Origin: a virus
Length of the DNA stretch: 40,459 nucleotides
Virus record (IMG/VR): IMGVR_UViG_3300031576_000145
Span: 1 to 40,459 of that record
Direction: 5' to 3' (one strand)
Part shown: positions 1 to 8,097 of the stretch, piece by piece
Position numbering within the stretch: position 1 is the stretch's first letter
Layout of the letters: each line of letters opens with the position of its first letter
Position numbers and translations under genes: made by a program
Notes under the pieces: model-generated
What the model saw: the letters and a program-made list of their open reading frames with translations, nothing else
Told to the model about the DNA's origin: nothing
Database searches by the model: none

Positions 1-127
1 CGGATCCTGGATCCCCTTTCCCGCCTCGACGGCCTGGATCGTCTCTGCGGCCGTCAGGAACGCCTTCGGATCATCCGTCTGGGCCCCGATGGCCTTTCCG
101 AGCAGGAGCCCCGCCTCGACGACCCCC
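1..127. repeat. Left copy of 127-bp terminal direct repeat
   Basis: Identical to 40333-40459. It lies inside the coding frame of the protease-scaffold gene, and joining the ends keeps that frame open. This is best read as the overlap left when a circular or circularly permuted genome is assembled. A length of 127 also equals a common assembler k-mer size, so it is probably not a biological terminal repeat. Confidence 0.93.
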
Positions 128-1203
128 AGGCCCTTCTTGCTCCTGGCCGCCTTGACGAGATCGGCGAGCGTCTTCACTGCACCCGCAGCCTTCGCCGAAC
201 GCATGTCCAGGCTCTGCATGTGCGTCACGTGCCCGATGAGATCCCCCCGCGAGGCCATCGCATTGCCGAGCGCACTGGTCATCTGGTCGAGGGTCCAGGT
301 GGAGGGATCCCCCTCGACGGTCGCGTACTCCGCGATGAGCTTCCGGAGCGCCGCGACCGCGGCGTTAGCCGCTTCCAGCGCGCCGGAGATCACCTTCACG
401 ACCGGACCCCGCTCCTCCTTCTTGAGCGTCCCGTCCGTCTCGAGCTTCTCCATCACCTCGGGGTTGATCGAGAATGCCCGGTGACCGACGAACTTCCGCA
501 TCTCCGTCCCCCCCGCCGCCTTCGTGTGCTCGAACGTGGCTCCGTACATGCAGGGGTTGTCGACGAGCGAAACCTCCCGGATGATGGGGACGTAGCGCGT
601 GAGCGCAGGGTTCTGCGGGTCGGGGTAACGCTCCTTGTAGTCCCCGCCGATGCTGACCCCGGTGTAGCAGCCCTCCTCGACGTTCACTTTTTCGAGCGGG
701 TCGATCACCTGGATCGAGATCGGGAACTTCTTCGCGGCGTCGTCGCATCGGAGCTCGACGACCTTTCCCGCGACCTTCGGCGTGTGCATGACCCGGACGT
801 TTCCGAGCGATTTCCCGCCGCTCGCCTTCCGGATCGATTCGCTCCATGCGAGGACCTCCGGAACGGTCTTCTGGTAGTCGAGGATCTCCCTGACCTTGTC
901 GGGAGCCTCCTCGGCCATCGTCGCCTGCAGGATGCCCGTCGAGCTGTCGAACTTCTCGATGGGGATGAATCGAGTCCACGCCATCTTGTCCATTCCTTCT
1001 CCTCCGGCCTTTTGAGCCTTCCTGAGCCCCGCAGGGCCCGACGATTTGTCCTCGCTTCCAGGGGGTCCACCCGGCCCGTAGTTCTGGTGGGCCCAGTTGC
1101 AGAATCCCTCCGGGTTCGTCGACCAGGACGACACCCGGTTGACGCAGTCCCGGAACGTCTTCCCCCAGGGTCCGTAATGCCCATTCTTCCCGCGCTCGGG
1201 CAT
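1..1203 (-). CDS. Capsid maturation protease fused to scaffold, 5' part (401 of 564 aa)
   Basis: This is the N-terminal 401 residues; the gene continues at 40332 after circularisation and stops at 39841. The N-terminal 70 residues carry a Cys-Asn-Trp-Ala-His motif (residues 35-39) like the small domain often found at the front of XkdF-type phage proteins. A prohead protease domain follows (about 75-225), with a probable catalytic His140 (RVMH), Ser184 (GVSIGG) and Asp215 (SLVDNP). The remainder is helical and charged, as expected for a scaffold that is cleaved from the procapsid. The start chosen is ATG 1203, 12 nt after the previous stop. An internal ATG at 993 has a better ribosome site (GGAGGAGAAGG) and would give a protease without the N-terminal domain, so two products are possible. 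It lies between the portal-MuF gene and the major capsid gene, the usual order. The catalytic assignment is by motif only. Confidence 0.85.
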   Translation of the reverse strand, partial: MPERGKNGHYGPWGKTFRDCVNRVSSWSTNPEGFCNWAHQNYGPGGPPGSEDKSSGPAGLRKAQKAGGEGMDKMAWTRFIPIEKFDSSTGILQATMAEEAPDKVREILDYQKTVPEVLAWSESIRKASGGKSLGNVRVMHTPKVAGKVVELRCDDAAKKFPISIQVIDPLEKVNVEEGCYTGVSIGGDYKERYPDPQNPALTRYVPIIREVSLVDNPCMYGATFEHTKAAGGTEMRKFVGHRAFSINPEVMEKLETDGTLKKEERGPVVKVISGALEAANAAVAALRKLIAEYATVEGDPSTWTLDQMTSALGNAMASRGDLIGHVTHMQSLDMRSAKAAGAVKTLADLVKAARSKKGLGVVEAGLLLGKAIGAQTDDPKAFLTAAETIQAVEAGKGIQDP

Positions 1204-1215
1204 CGCCCCTCTCGC

Positions 1216-1626
1216 CTACTTGAGATCGAGCGTCGCCTCCGTGTCGAACCCCTCGCCGGCCGCGAACGTCCCGGAGATCACCCAGGCGAGCCGGACGTGC
1301 TTCGACGGAAGGTGCTTGTAGATGGCGACCCATTTCCCCGCCGCGATCATGCTCGAGGGACCGTTCACGTTCCGACTGTTCAGGAGTACCGGCTCCCCCG
1401 GGGCGCTAGCGTCCGTCTTGAGGATCTGATCGGCCGGGAGGTCGTACCAGATGGTCCCGTCGTCGTCGCTCCCCTGGAGGTAGGCATCCATCTTCGGGGT
1501 CGTGCCCGTCACGGTGATCTCTTCGAGCGAGAGAATCCCCATCGTCCCGGTCTGAACGGAGAAGCTCGCACCCACGGCCGTCGCGTTCTGCTTGCCGTCG
1601 AGGAGCACGATCCGCTTGAACGACAT
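1216..1626 (-). CDS. Hypothetical virion-locus protein (136 aa)
   Basis: A small, beta-rich, soluble protein with alternating hydrophobic stretches, no membrane segment and only a few charged clusters. It sits between the portal-MuF gene (3 nt gap to that stop) and the protease gene (12 nt downstream), so it is very likely made late and acts in head assembly. Head decoration or accessory head protein is possible from position, but no family was recognised. The start is ATG 1626, just after the portal-MuF stop. Confidence 0.7.
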   Translation of the reverse strand: MSFKRIVLLDGKQNATAVGASFSVQTGTMGILSLEEITVTGTTPKMDAYLQGSDDDGTIWYDLPADQILKTDASAPGEPVLLNSRNVNGPSSMIAAGKWVAIYKHLPSKHVRLAWVISGTFAAGEGFDTEATLDLK

Positions 1627-1629
1627 GCC

Positions 1630-4191
1630 TCAGTCCTCCTCCGGGATGAAGGCGATCGCCGCCCGCACGCACCGCGGATGCCCGGTCAGATTCGTTTGGT
1701 ACTGCTCGACGGTCCAGACCTGCCCGTTCGCCTCCCGGTCCGTCTGGATGATCCCAACGACGCCATCGGGCGAGGGGGCGCCGTCGAGATGTCCCTGGGG
1801 GAGGCATCCGTCCCCATCGAGGATCTCGACGTGCGCGACCTCGGACTCCTTGTAGAACTCCGCCGCGGCATTCCCGTAGGCGTGCGCGGTCTCCGTCCGG
1901 GCGACCGTCTCCGCACGGCTGAACCCGAGCAGGTCCGTGAGGTCCGCCCGGAGACGCTGGGGCGACCATCCCTGCTCGACCGCGGCCGTCACCTTCGCGT
2001 TGATGTCCGCGCGCATCACGTCGTCGATTGCGAACCGGGCATCGGGATTTTCGACCAGCGTCCCGTCATCGAGTCTCCGCATCCCGACCATTTCCGCGGC
2101 CCGGTCCCGCGCGTATTGGATCGCGCGCTCCGGTGGGGTCCCGAGAACTCCGCCGATCGAAGCGGCGGCATCCTCAAGGCCGGCCGTCGTCGCCTCGAGG
2201 AGCGATGCCTCGATCTCCTCCACGATGCCCGAGAAATCCAGCGGGGGACCCTCTCCTCGCTGCTTCCGGACCGTCCCGGAAGTCGACCTGACGACGACCT
2301 CCGATTCGAACCCGAGCTGCTCCTGCGCCCAGGTGAGGATCCCCGGGAGAAGTCCACTGAGAGCCGCCTGGAGGACGGCCGTCAAGCGCTCCTGCGCGGC
2401 GAGCTGCCCCGCGGGCGATGGATCGGCCTTCGCGAGCGTCACGAGCCTCCTGGCCGCAGCCCGGAACAGGGCCCGGAGTGCCGGAAGCGATCGGTCCCGG
2501 GTGAGCCCGCGCTCGATCTCGAATCGGATGGATGCCGGGATGAGCCCGGAGCGGAACTTCCGGACGTTCCTGCCTTCGCGGGTACGCCGCTCCGCCATGC
2601 GGCTCCACTTCACTAGATCCCGAGCCGCGGCCTGCATCCGCATGGAAGGCCCCTTGGGGGCGCCCCCGGGGCCCGCCTGTGCCCCGAATTCCTCCTGGCT
2701 GGACCCATCCCGAGCCTGCCGAGGACCCTGGAGGGGCCCCGCAGGGCCCACCGAGGCAGCCTGTGCGGCCTTCTCCCGAGCCCGGCGCTTCTCCTCCCGC
2801 TCGGCGATCAGGTCTTCCACGAACACCACGGTTCCGACCGCCGTGACGATGACGGGGGTGTCGAGACCGACTGGCTTCTCCCCGACCTCCTGGAGCACGG
2901 AATCGAACGTCCGAAGGCCCCCATGCGCGTAGGCGATGTTCCGCTCGTACACGACCGTCGGATCCTCGATCTCGTCCCGGCCCCAGGCGAATTCGACCTC
3001 CGGGATCCCCCATGCCCGCTCGATCCACCGGTTGAGCACGTCCGCGATGAAGTTCGCAACCGGACGGATCCCGGACTCCAGCGTCGATTCCTCGAGCTGC
3101 CGCGAGGTTGCCCGGTTCATCATCTTGGCGATCGGGATCGGGGAGACCCCGAACGCCCAGCAGATCACCCGGTCGAGGTACTCCCGGAACTCGTATTTGA
3201 ATTCCCTGGTCTTCGTGGGGATGTACTTGCCCCCTCCGGGCACGAACCGCATCCCACCGACCCGGCGGTCGTCGCGGCCCATCATCAGGTCGTCCCAGAC
3301 CTTCTGGTACTCGCGCAGCCCCTTGGGCGTGATCCCCGCGGGCATCTCGTAGAGGCTGTCGGGGATGGTCCCGTGGGTGTAGTAGGAGAGGTCGTGGAGC
3401 GCCGCCCGGAGTGCGAGGTTGATCGTGATGACAACCCGCTCGGTGCACGACATGCCGAACGGCGCGTCGCTCCTGCGGTTCATGGGGAGATACCAGAGCT
3501 CGCGCATCCGGAAGGCCGTCTCCGGCAGGCCATTCACGACCTGCCAGTACGCGTCCTCCTCTCCGGTAGGCATCCGCCCACGGTCATCGACCAGCGGTCG
3601 GATGGTTGATCCATCCACGAGCTCCAAGCTCGCCGGGTCGCCCCGGAGGGTGAACCGGGGAAGCACGGATAGGGCGTCGGTCACGAGGATTTCGTCCACC
3701 GCGCGGTCCACCCACGCCCGGAAGTCCAGGTCGGCCGACGGATCCGGATACCGAAGGACGGCCCGGATCAGGGCTACCTCGTCGGCCAGCGTGTCCTTCG
3801 AGTCCTTGAAATCCTCCCGGACCCGGACCTGCCAGGACATCCCCCGGATCTGCCCCTTGATGTCCGCCATGCACGCCTGGACCGGCTCGAATCCGGAGAG
3901 GGCCCGGAGGTCGTCAAAGGCCGTGAGGTACTTCCCTCGCCACTGCCGGACGTTCGAGCTCAGGTTGTGGGAGATGTCCGCCCACAGGCTCCGGGGGAGA
4001 ATCCCCCGGGGCAGGATCGGCTCCCGCGGCTTCACCGGGGCGAGGGGTCTACGCCCGCCGGCGATGGTCCGCAGGATGTCCGGGGCCGCGGACGCCGAGA
4101 GCAGTCTCCCGTCGGGCCCCAGGATCGTCGGCATCAGGTCCGCGACCGACGTTCTCTTCGTCGGCGTGACCTTCGTCGCCGCGTCTCTCAC
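1630..4191 (-). CDS. Portal protein fused to MuF-type minor head protein (853 aa)
   Basis: The first half is a phage portal, the dodecameric DNA gate at the head vertex. It contains the typical portal core with RVICWAFGVSPIPIAKMMN followed by ATSRQLEES. A Gly/Pro/Gln-rich linker leads to a helical region and then a C-terminal Mu gpF/SPP1 gp7-like domain from about residue 758. That domain has the AETVARTETAHAYGNAA helix, a DGDGC motif and a terminal HPRCVRAA motif. The two functions are usually separate neighbouring genes; here they are one polypeptide. The start chosen is GTG 4191, because AGGAGGAG precedes it closely. The frame stays open further upstream to a TTG at 4260, and ATG 4134 is another option. 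With GTG 4191 it overlaps the end of the terminase gene by 143 nt. Confidence 0.88.
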   Translation of the reverse strand: MRDAATKVTPTKRTSVADLMPTILGPDGRLLSASAAPDILRTIAGGRRPLAPVKPREPILPRGILPRSLWADISHNLSSNVRQWRGKYLTAFDDLRALSGFEPVQACMADIKGQIRGMSWQVRVREDFKDSKDTLADEVALIRAVLRYPDPSADLDFRAWVDRAVDEILVTDALSVLPRFTLRGDPASLELVDGSTIRPLVDDRGRMPTGEEDAYWQVVNGLPETAFRMRELWYLPMNRRSDAPFGMSCTERVVITINLALRAALHDLSYYTHGTIPDSLYEMPAGITPKGLREYQKVWDDLMMGRDDRRVGGMRFVPGGGKYIPTKTREFKYEFREYLDRVICWAFGVSPIPIAKMMNRATSRQLEESTLESGIRPVANFIADVLNRWIERAWGIPEVEFAWGRDEIEDPTVVYERNIAYAHGGLRTFDSVLQEVGEKPVGLDTPVIVTAVGTVVFVEDLIAEREEKRRAREKAAQAASVGPAGPLQGPRQARDGSSQEEFGAQAGPGGAPKGPSMRMQAAARDLVKWSRMAERRTREGRNVRKFRSGLIPASIRFEIERGLTRDRSLPALRALFRAAARRLVTLAKADPSPAGQLAAQERLTAVLQAALSGLLPGILTWAQEQLGFESEVVVRSTSGTVRKQRGEGPPLDFSGIVEEIEASLLEATTAGLEDAAASIGGVLGTPPERAIQYARDRAAEMVGMRRLDDGTLVENPDARFAIDDVMRADINAKVTAAVEQGWSPQRLRADLTDLLGFSRAETVARTETAHAYGNAAAEFYKESEVAHVEILDGDGCLPQGHLDGAPSPDGVVGIIQTDREANGQVWTVEQYQTNLTGHPRCVRAAIAFIPEED

Positions 4192-5500
4192 GCTCCTCCT
4201 CCTCGTACATCCGTGCCCGCTCTCCCTGCAGATAGGCGAGTTGCCCGGCGTGCCCGCCAAGTCCGGTCTGCTCGAGCCGGGCGTGGTTCCAGATCATGGC
4301 CGCCCAGGCGGCGTCGTCGTGCGATCCCTCCGGAGCCGCGTACCTCCACCTTCCGGACGGGAGCCGCTCGGCGTCGAGTGAGTCCAGCTCCTCGTCCAGG
4401 ACCTCCCATCCGGCGTGGGCGATCTGCTTTTTCTCGACCGCGAGCTGGAACTGCGAGACCATGACCTCCTTGAATTCGTTCGTGAAGGTGACGCCCCGGA
4501 CCGGCAGACCCTGCTCGCGCATGTAGTCGAGCACAACCTGCCCCCCCATGCCGGTCTCGTCCACCCACAGATCCGGATTCCCGTAGGGCTCGATGAGAGC
4601 CGCGGCACGCGCGACCGAGGCGGGCCATGCGATCTTCTGCCAGCGGTCGAAGAACACCATCTCCCCGCTCGCCACATCCCCGATGAGCAACGCGCAGTAG
4701 TCCCTGGCCTTGCCGAGGTCCATCGCCGCGAGATACTCCCGACCCGCCACGGGGTCCGGGCGGATCGGCCTCAGCAGGGCCGACCAGCCCGGAAACAGGT
4801 TCGCCGCCTCCTCGAAGAACTCGGCCTCGTAGAGCTCCCGATACTTCTGCAGCGGCAGCGTCCTGCGGGCGTCCTCGATCTCCTCGGGGGCGATGTGTGG
4901 ATTCTGCCGCGTGCGGATCTTGTGAAAGGAGTGCGCGGGGGTGCCGCGCTGCGCCGCCTTGCACCGCTGATAGAACCAGTTCTTTTTCCCCCTCGCGTTC
5001 GCGACGATCTTCGCGGGGCCGCGGGTCACGGTGAGGGTCGAACGGATCGCCGGCCACGCTTCGCCACGCATCCGGCTCGCCTCGTCCACGACCACCGCGC
5101 GATAGCTCGGCCCGTAGAGCAGTTCCGGCTTCTCGGTCGTCTTGAACTCCATTACAGATCCGTTCGCGAGCGTGATCGTGAGGTCCGATTCGTTCGCCCG
5201 CCGGCGCCGCTCCGGGAGGAGCGCCGCGCAGAGACGGAAACCGATCAGTGCCTGCCGGTACGAGGGCGCGAACCAGCCGAACAGCTGCCGCGGGTGCTCC
5301 CACGCCAAGGCCACGATCCATACCGCGCAGCCCAGCGTCTTCCCGGACTTCGTTCCGGCCACGCAGACCGACCACCGATCGCCTCCGAGGATGAATCCGC
5401 CCTGCGTGTTCGGAACGCGCCTCGATCCCCACAGCCTCGGAAGGTCCAGGACCTCCCGGCGGGGGGTGTCCGAACCGTAGAGAATCCCAGGCGAACTCAA
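4049..5500 (-). CDS. terL: Terminase large subunit (483 aa)
   Basis: This is the ATP-driven DNA packaging motor and headful nuclease. The ATPase domain has Walker A AGTKSGKT (residues 48-55) and Walker B VVVDE (136-140). The RNase H-like nuclease domain has the expected acidic residues Asp261 (AAMDLG), Asp314 (LWVDETG) and Asp395/396 (SHDDAAW). It begins with TTG 5500, because an in-frame TGA lies only two codons upstream. That TGA is also the stop of the small subunit, so terS and terL are in the same frame separated by one stop and one sense codon. The last 50 residues are low complexity, very charged, and overlap the portal gene in another frame, so that tail may be dispensable. Confidence 0.93.
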   Translation of the reverse strand: MSSPGILYGSDTPRREVLDLPRLWGSRRVPNTQGGFILGGDRWSVCVAGTKSGKTLGCAVWIVALAWEHPRQLFGWFAPSYRQALIGFRLCAALLPERRRRANESDLTITLANGSVMEFKTTEKPELLYGPSYRAVVVDEASRMRGEAWPAIRSTLTVTRGPAKIVANARGKKNWFYQRCKAAQRGTPAHSFHKIRTRQNPHIAPEEIEDARRTLPLQKYRELYEAEFFEEAANLFPGWSALLRPIRPDPVAGREYLAAMDLGKARDYCALLIGDVASGEMVFFDRWQKIAWPASVARAAALIEPYGNPDLWVDETGMGGQVVLDYMREQGLPVRGVTFTNEFKEVMVSQFQLAVEKKQIAHAGWEVLDEELDSLDAERLPSGRWRYAAPEGSHDDAAWAAMIWNHARLEQTGLGGHAGQLAYLQGERARMYEEEERERRGDEGHADEENVGRGPDADDPGARRETALGVRGPGHPADHRRRA

Positions 5501-5503
5501 GGA

Positions 5504-6001
5504 TCAATGCACCTGCTCCTGGTGTGAGACGATGTCGTCATCCCCGATCCGAGCGATCCACTCGACGTTCCGCACGGTCGCGTCGACCTCCTGGTGGACG
5601 CCATAGCCCCGGGATCGACCGCGCGTCTCCAGGACGTACCGGATGGCATCCCACGACCCTTGCCGAACGCGCTCGAACGCCTTCATCTCGGCGAGGTCGA
5701 CGATGTTGTCCTTCGCGCAGGTCATTTCCTCCGCGAACGACTTGTCGAGCTGGGCATCCTTGTAGACCGCGGCGCGGGAGACGCCCGCCTGTTTCGCCGC
5801 GGCCGACACCGACGCATTCATCGCGAGCGCACCCAGGATCTTCCCGCGGGTCAGCGCGTCGAGCTTCCGGAGATCGTCGCGCACCCGGCGCTTGAGACGA
5901 CAGTCGGGGCAGATCTGCTCGTCGGCACGCCGCGCCTTCGGACGTTCCCCCTTCTTCCGGATCACCTGAGGCCGAACTCCCATCCGCGTTTTCCGATCCA
6001 T
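5504..6001 (-). CDS. terS: Terminase small subunit candidate, HTH protein (165 aa)
   Basis: A basic N-terminus with a CPDC pair (possible zinc site) is followed by a helix-turn-helix around AMNASVSAAAKQAGVSRAAVYK, then a helical region. This is the typical layout of a small terminase that binds the packaging site and recruits the large subunit. Its position directly before terL supports the call. The start ATG 6001 has no clear ribosome site: the U-tract of a strong hairpin terminator ends 8 nt upstream. Expression may therefore depend on readthrough. It could alternatively start at a GTG a few codons later. Confidence 0.8.
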   Translation of the reverse strand: MDRKTRMGVRPQVIRKKGERPKARRADEQICPDCRLKRRVRDDLRKLDALTRGKILGALAMNASVSAAAKQAGVSRAAVYKDAQLDKSFAEEMTCAKDNIVDLAEMKAFERVRQGSWDAIRYVLETRGRSRGYGVHQEVDATVRNVEWIARIGDDDIVSHQEQVH

Positions 6002-6009
6002 TCGAGCCG

Positions 6010-6049
6010 AAAAAAAGGGGACCCGCGGGCGTGGGTCCCACGGGTCCCC
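6010..6049 (-). terminator. Rho-independent terminator or attenuator before terS
   Basis: Arms GGGGACCCG and CGGGTCCCC (6041-6049 and 6017-6025) form a 9-bp stem with a further internal GGG/CCC pairing. On the minus strand the stem is followed directly by seven T residues (6016-6010). It separates the methyltransferase gene from the packaging genes and lies just 8 nt before the terS start. Confidence 0.8.
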
Positions 6050-6068
6050 TCAATCTCGGTCTTCGAAG

Positions 6069-6095
6069 GCCGCCCGGCTAGCTAGGCCGGGCGGC
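6069..6095. other. Perfect 10-bp inverted repeat between methyltransferase and terS
   Basis: GCCGCCCGGC at 6069-6078 pairs with GCCGGGCGGC at 6086-6095 around the 7-nt loop TAGCTAG. There is no T-tract on either strand, so it is not a standard terminator. Its place in the non-coding DNA next to terS makes a packaging-site element conceivable. Confidence 0.6.
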
Positions 6096-6101
6096 GGCTT
6101 G

Positions 6102-6127
6102 GCCTATCGAGAATAGCCTATCGAGAA
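6102..6127. repeat. Tandem 12-bp direct repeat
   Basis: GCCTATCGAGAA occurs at 6102-6113 and again at 6116-6127, separated by TA. The centre-to-centre spacing of 14 bp puts the two copies on nearly the same face of the helix. It could be a protein-binding site, possibly for the small terminase. Confidence 0.6.
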
Positions 6128-6146
6128 CTCCTTCTGGCCGCATGCA

Positions 6147-7517
6147 TCACGCAGCCTTCTTCCGTTCCACGGTTCCGCCGGTGAGCTTCCGCCAGCGTTC
6201 CACGATCACGTCGCAGTAGGCTGGATCGATTTCCATGAGGCGCGCGCTGCGCTCCAACCGCTGGCAGGCAACGAGGGTCGAGCCGCTCCCTGCGAATAGA
6301 TCCAGGACGGTCTCGCCTTTGCGGCTCGAGTAGCAGATGGCCCTCTCGGCGAGCTCCACGGGTTTCTCCGTCAGGTGGATCATCTGCATGTGTGGGACCT
6401 TGGAGACCTCCCATACGTCGGGCACGTTCCTCGGTCCGAACCACCGATGCGCCGCGCCCTCCTTCCAGCCGTAGAAGCACAACTCGTGGGCACCCATGAA
6501 GTCCTTTCGGGTCAGGACCGGCTGATTCTTCACCCAGATGATCAGCAGCGAGAAGTAAAGCCCAGCCCCTTCGAGAGCGCCTGGATAGTTCTTGACGTTC
6601 GAGTAGCCTCCCCACAGGTAGAACGATCCACCAGGACGCAGCGCGGCTGCGATGTTCCCGAACCAGGAGCGAAGCCGAGCCCCGAACTCCTCCTCGGTCA
6701 GGAAATCGTTCTTGAGCGCCATGTCTTTGGGCCGCAGCTTCCGGCTCGTCGGCCGGACCTTGCTCGGCACGCGATGGAGGTCAAGGTTCTGATGGTGCTT
6801 CAGGTTCCCTCGTCGGCCAATCGGTCCACTGCCAGCCGCGAGCGCCGCGGCGATGGCGTTATTCGTCCGGGGTTCGACCGAGACGTTGTACGGGGGATCG
6901 GTGTTCACCAGATCGGCAACCTGACCGTCCATGAGCCGTGCCACGTGCTCGGCATCGCCGGCGTCACCGCAGAGTAGCCGATGGGGACCGAACAGGTACA
7001 GGTCCCCAGCCCGGGTTTCCGGTTTGTCCGGAGGCTCGGGAACCTCGTCGATGAGGCTGCCGGCCGAGGCGAGCTGCAACGCCGCGATGAGGGTGTCGAT
7101 CTCCTTCTCGGCGAACCCGGTAACGAGAAGGTCCGCCTTTTCCTTCTGCAGTTCGTCAACGAGGCGCGCGAGCATGAGCTCGTCCCATGCGCCTTCGCCG
7201 ATCCGGTTCAGCGCCAGGTTCAGGCGCTTCTCCGCAGTCTCGTCCAGATCCACCCACTCGACGGCCAGGCGCTCGATCCCGAGCTCCGATGCGGCCCGGA
7301 CGCGCTGGTGCCCGCCGACGATCCGATTGCTCCTCCGGTTGACAACGACGGTGCCCTTCGCACCGAACTCCTGGATGGACTGCTTGAGGGCCGCGAACTC
7401 GGCCTCTGGCAGGCTCCTGGGGTTGCCCTTCCAGAACATCCCCAGGAGTTGACTGACCGGGAGAGTGTCAACCTTGAGGGACCGATCGTTGGAGCGAACC
7501 GTCCGTCCCATCGCCAT
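6147..7517 (-). CDS. ParB-domain / beta-class DNA methyltransferase fusion (456 aa)
   Basis: The N-terminal third is a ParB/Srx-like domain (LKQSIQEFGAKGTVVVN, then GGHQRVRAA at about residues 68-76). The rest is an amino-methyltransferase with catalytic DPPY at 207-210 before the SAM-binding FAGSG at 408-412, which is the beta-class order. Such enzymes methylate adenine N6 or cytosine N4 in a specific DNA site; in phages they may protect the genome from host restriction. The frame is open to a TTG at 7571, but ATG 7517 (or 7511) is more credible. A promoter-like TTGACC-17-TACCCT lies just upstream. A terminator follows about 100 nt after the stop, so the gene could be its own unit. Confidence 0.87.
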   Translation of the reverse strand: MAMGRTVRSNDRSLKVDTLPVSQLLGMFWKGNPRSLPEAEFAALKQSIQEFGAKGTVVVNRRSNRIVGGHQRVRAASELGIERLAVEWVDLDETAEKRLNLALNRIGEGAWDELMLARLVDELQKEKADLLVTGFAEKEIDTLIAALQLASAGSLIDEVPEPPDKPETRAGDLYLFGPHRLLCGDAGDAEHVARLMDGQVADLVNTDPPYNVSVEPRTNNAIAAALAAGSGPIGRRGNLKHHQNLDLHRVPSKVRPTSRKLRPKDMALKNDFLTEEEFGARLRSWFGNIAAALRPGGSFYLWGGYSNVKNYPGALEGAGLYFSLLIIWVKNQPVLTRKDFMGAHELCFYGWKEGAAHRWFGPRNVPDVWEVSKVPHMQMIHLTEKPVELAERAICYSSRKGETVLDLFAGSGSTLVACQRLERSARLMEIDPAYCDVIVERWRKLTGGTVERKKAA

Positions 7518-7524
7518 GACTCTG

Positions 7525-7553
7525 AGGGTAGTCCCCGAAGTATCCCAGGTCAA
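7525..7553 (-). promoter_or_regulatory. Possible promoter for the methyltransferase gene
   Basis: Minus-strand TTGACC (7553-7548), a 17-bp spacer and TACCCT (7530-7525). The -10 is only a partial match. A start site 6-8 nt downstream would fall at the ATG 7517, giving a nearly leaderless message unless ATG 7511 is used. Confidence 0.35.
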
Positions 7554-7570
7554 GAGCGGCGATTCCCACA

Positions 7571-7626
7571 ACCCCCATACCCCCCCGAAGACCTCCCTTC
7601 CCCTCCCCCCCTATGATCCCCCCCGG
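7571..7626 (-). other. G-tract cluster upstream of the methyltransferase (G-quadruplex candidate)
   Basis: On the minus strand this stretch carries repeated runs of 3-7 G residues with short spacers (plus-strand runs of C at 7571-7626). Four or more G runs within 40 bases meet the usual G-quadruplex pattern. It lies in the non-coding gap between the 128-aa gene and the methyltransferase. Confidence 0.5.
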
Positions 7627-7649
7627 GTTCCCTCCGTCGATCGGCCAGA

Positions 7650-7690
7650 AGGAAGAAGGCCCGGAAGCTGGAGGAGATCAGCTCCGGGCC
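7650..7690 (-). terminator. Hairpin with T-rich tail after the 128-aa gene
   Basis: GGCCCGGAAGCTG (7658-7670) pairs with CAGCTCCGGGCC (7679-7690), with one bulged base and an 8-nt loop. On the minus strand the run TTCTTCCTTCT follows. It is placed 20 nt after the stop of the gene at 7711. Confidence 0.5.
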
Positions 7691-7710
7691 CGGGTGGTGG
7701 GATCATGCCC

Positions 7711-8097
7711 TCAGCGGGCGGTGGGATCGTGTGGTGGGACTTGTTCCAAGTTCAAAGCCAGGGGTCTCCACCCCTCGGCCGTGAACTCGAACAGCCGGAT
7801 GATGTGCGGCTTGCCCCGGGTGTAGTTCCCCGCGGCGAACAGAATCGCCCGGCGATAGGGCGAGAGCGCCCATTCCCGGATCGTGTCGTTCACCCGCTTT
7901 TGCCGGTTGGAGATATTGCTGAGGGTCGTCGCCTGGATGCCGACCACGCCGCAGCCCTCGTCCGGGTGGAAAGCCAGCAGGTCAAAGAACCCGAATCCGT
8001 CGCGCTTGATGAAGGTCTTGGGGATGACCATCTCCCAATCCGCCACGCGGTAGCCGAGGTCACGGTAGAACTTGGCGGCGCGGGCTTTGGGGCTCAT
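7711..8097 (-). CDS. Restriction-endonuclease-like phage protein (128 aa)
   Basis: The core contains KRDGFGFFDLLAFHP, then GVVGIQATT, then basic helices. The spaced Asp...Gln pattern after a beta hairpin resembles the PD-(D/E)XK fold found in small phage proteins, but the usual lysine is replaced (IQAT), so catalysis is uncertain. The start is ATG 8097, which overlaps the stop of the upstream Gp37/Gp68-family gene as ATGA and indicates translational coupling. Hairpin and T-rich sequence follow the stop. A role in DNA processing is inference only. Confidence 0.7.
   Translation of the reverse strand: MSPKARAAKFYRDLGYRVADWEMVIPKTFIKRDGFGFFDLLAFHPDEGCGVVGIQATTLSNISNRQKRVNDTIREWALSPYRRAILFAAGNYTRGKPHIIRLFEFTAEGWRPLALNLEQVPPHDPTAR

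Noticed and set aside
1-127. True terminal redundancy of a linear phage genome
   Set aside because: The repeat is 127 bp, a usual assembler k-mer length, and lies inside a continuous gene. An assembly overlap is the simpler reading, though a short terminal repeat cannot be fully excluded.
220-2616. Long plus-strand open frame (about 798 codons) opposite portal and protease genes
   Set aside because: Antisense to genes with clear domains; its translation is Arg/Pro/Leu-rich without motifs, as expected for the reverse frame of high-GC codons.
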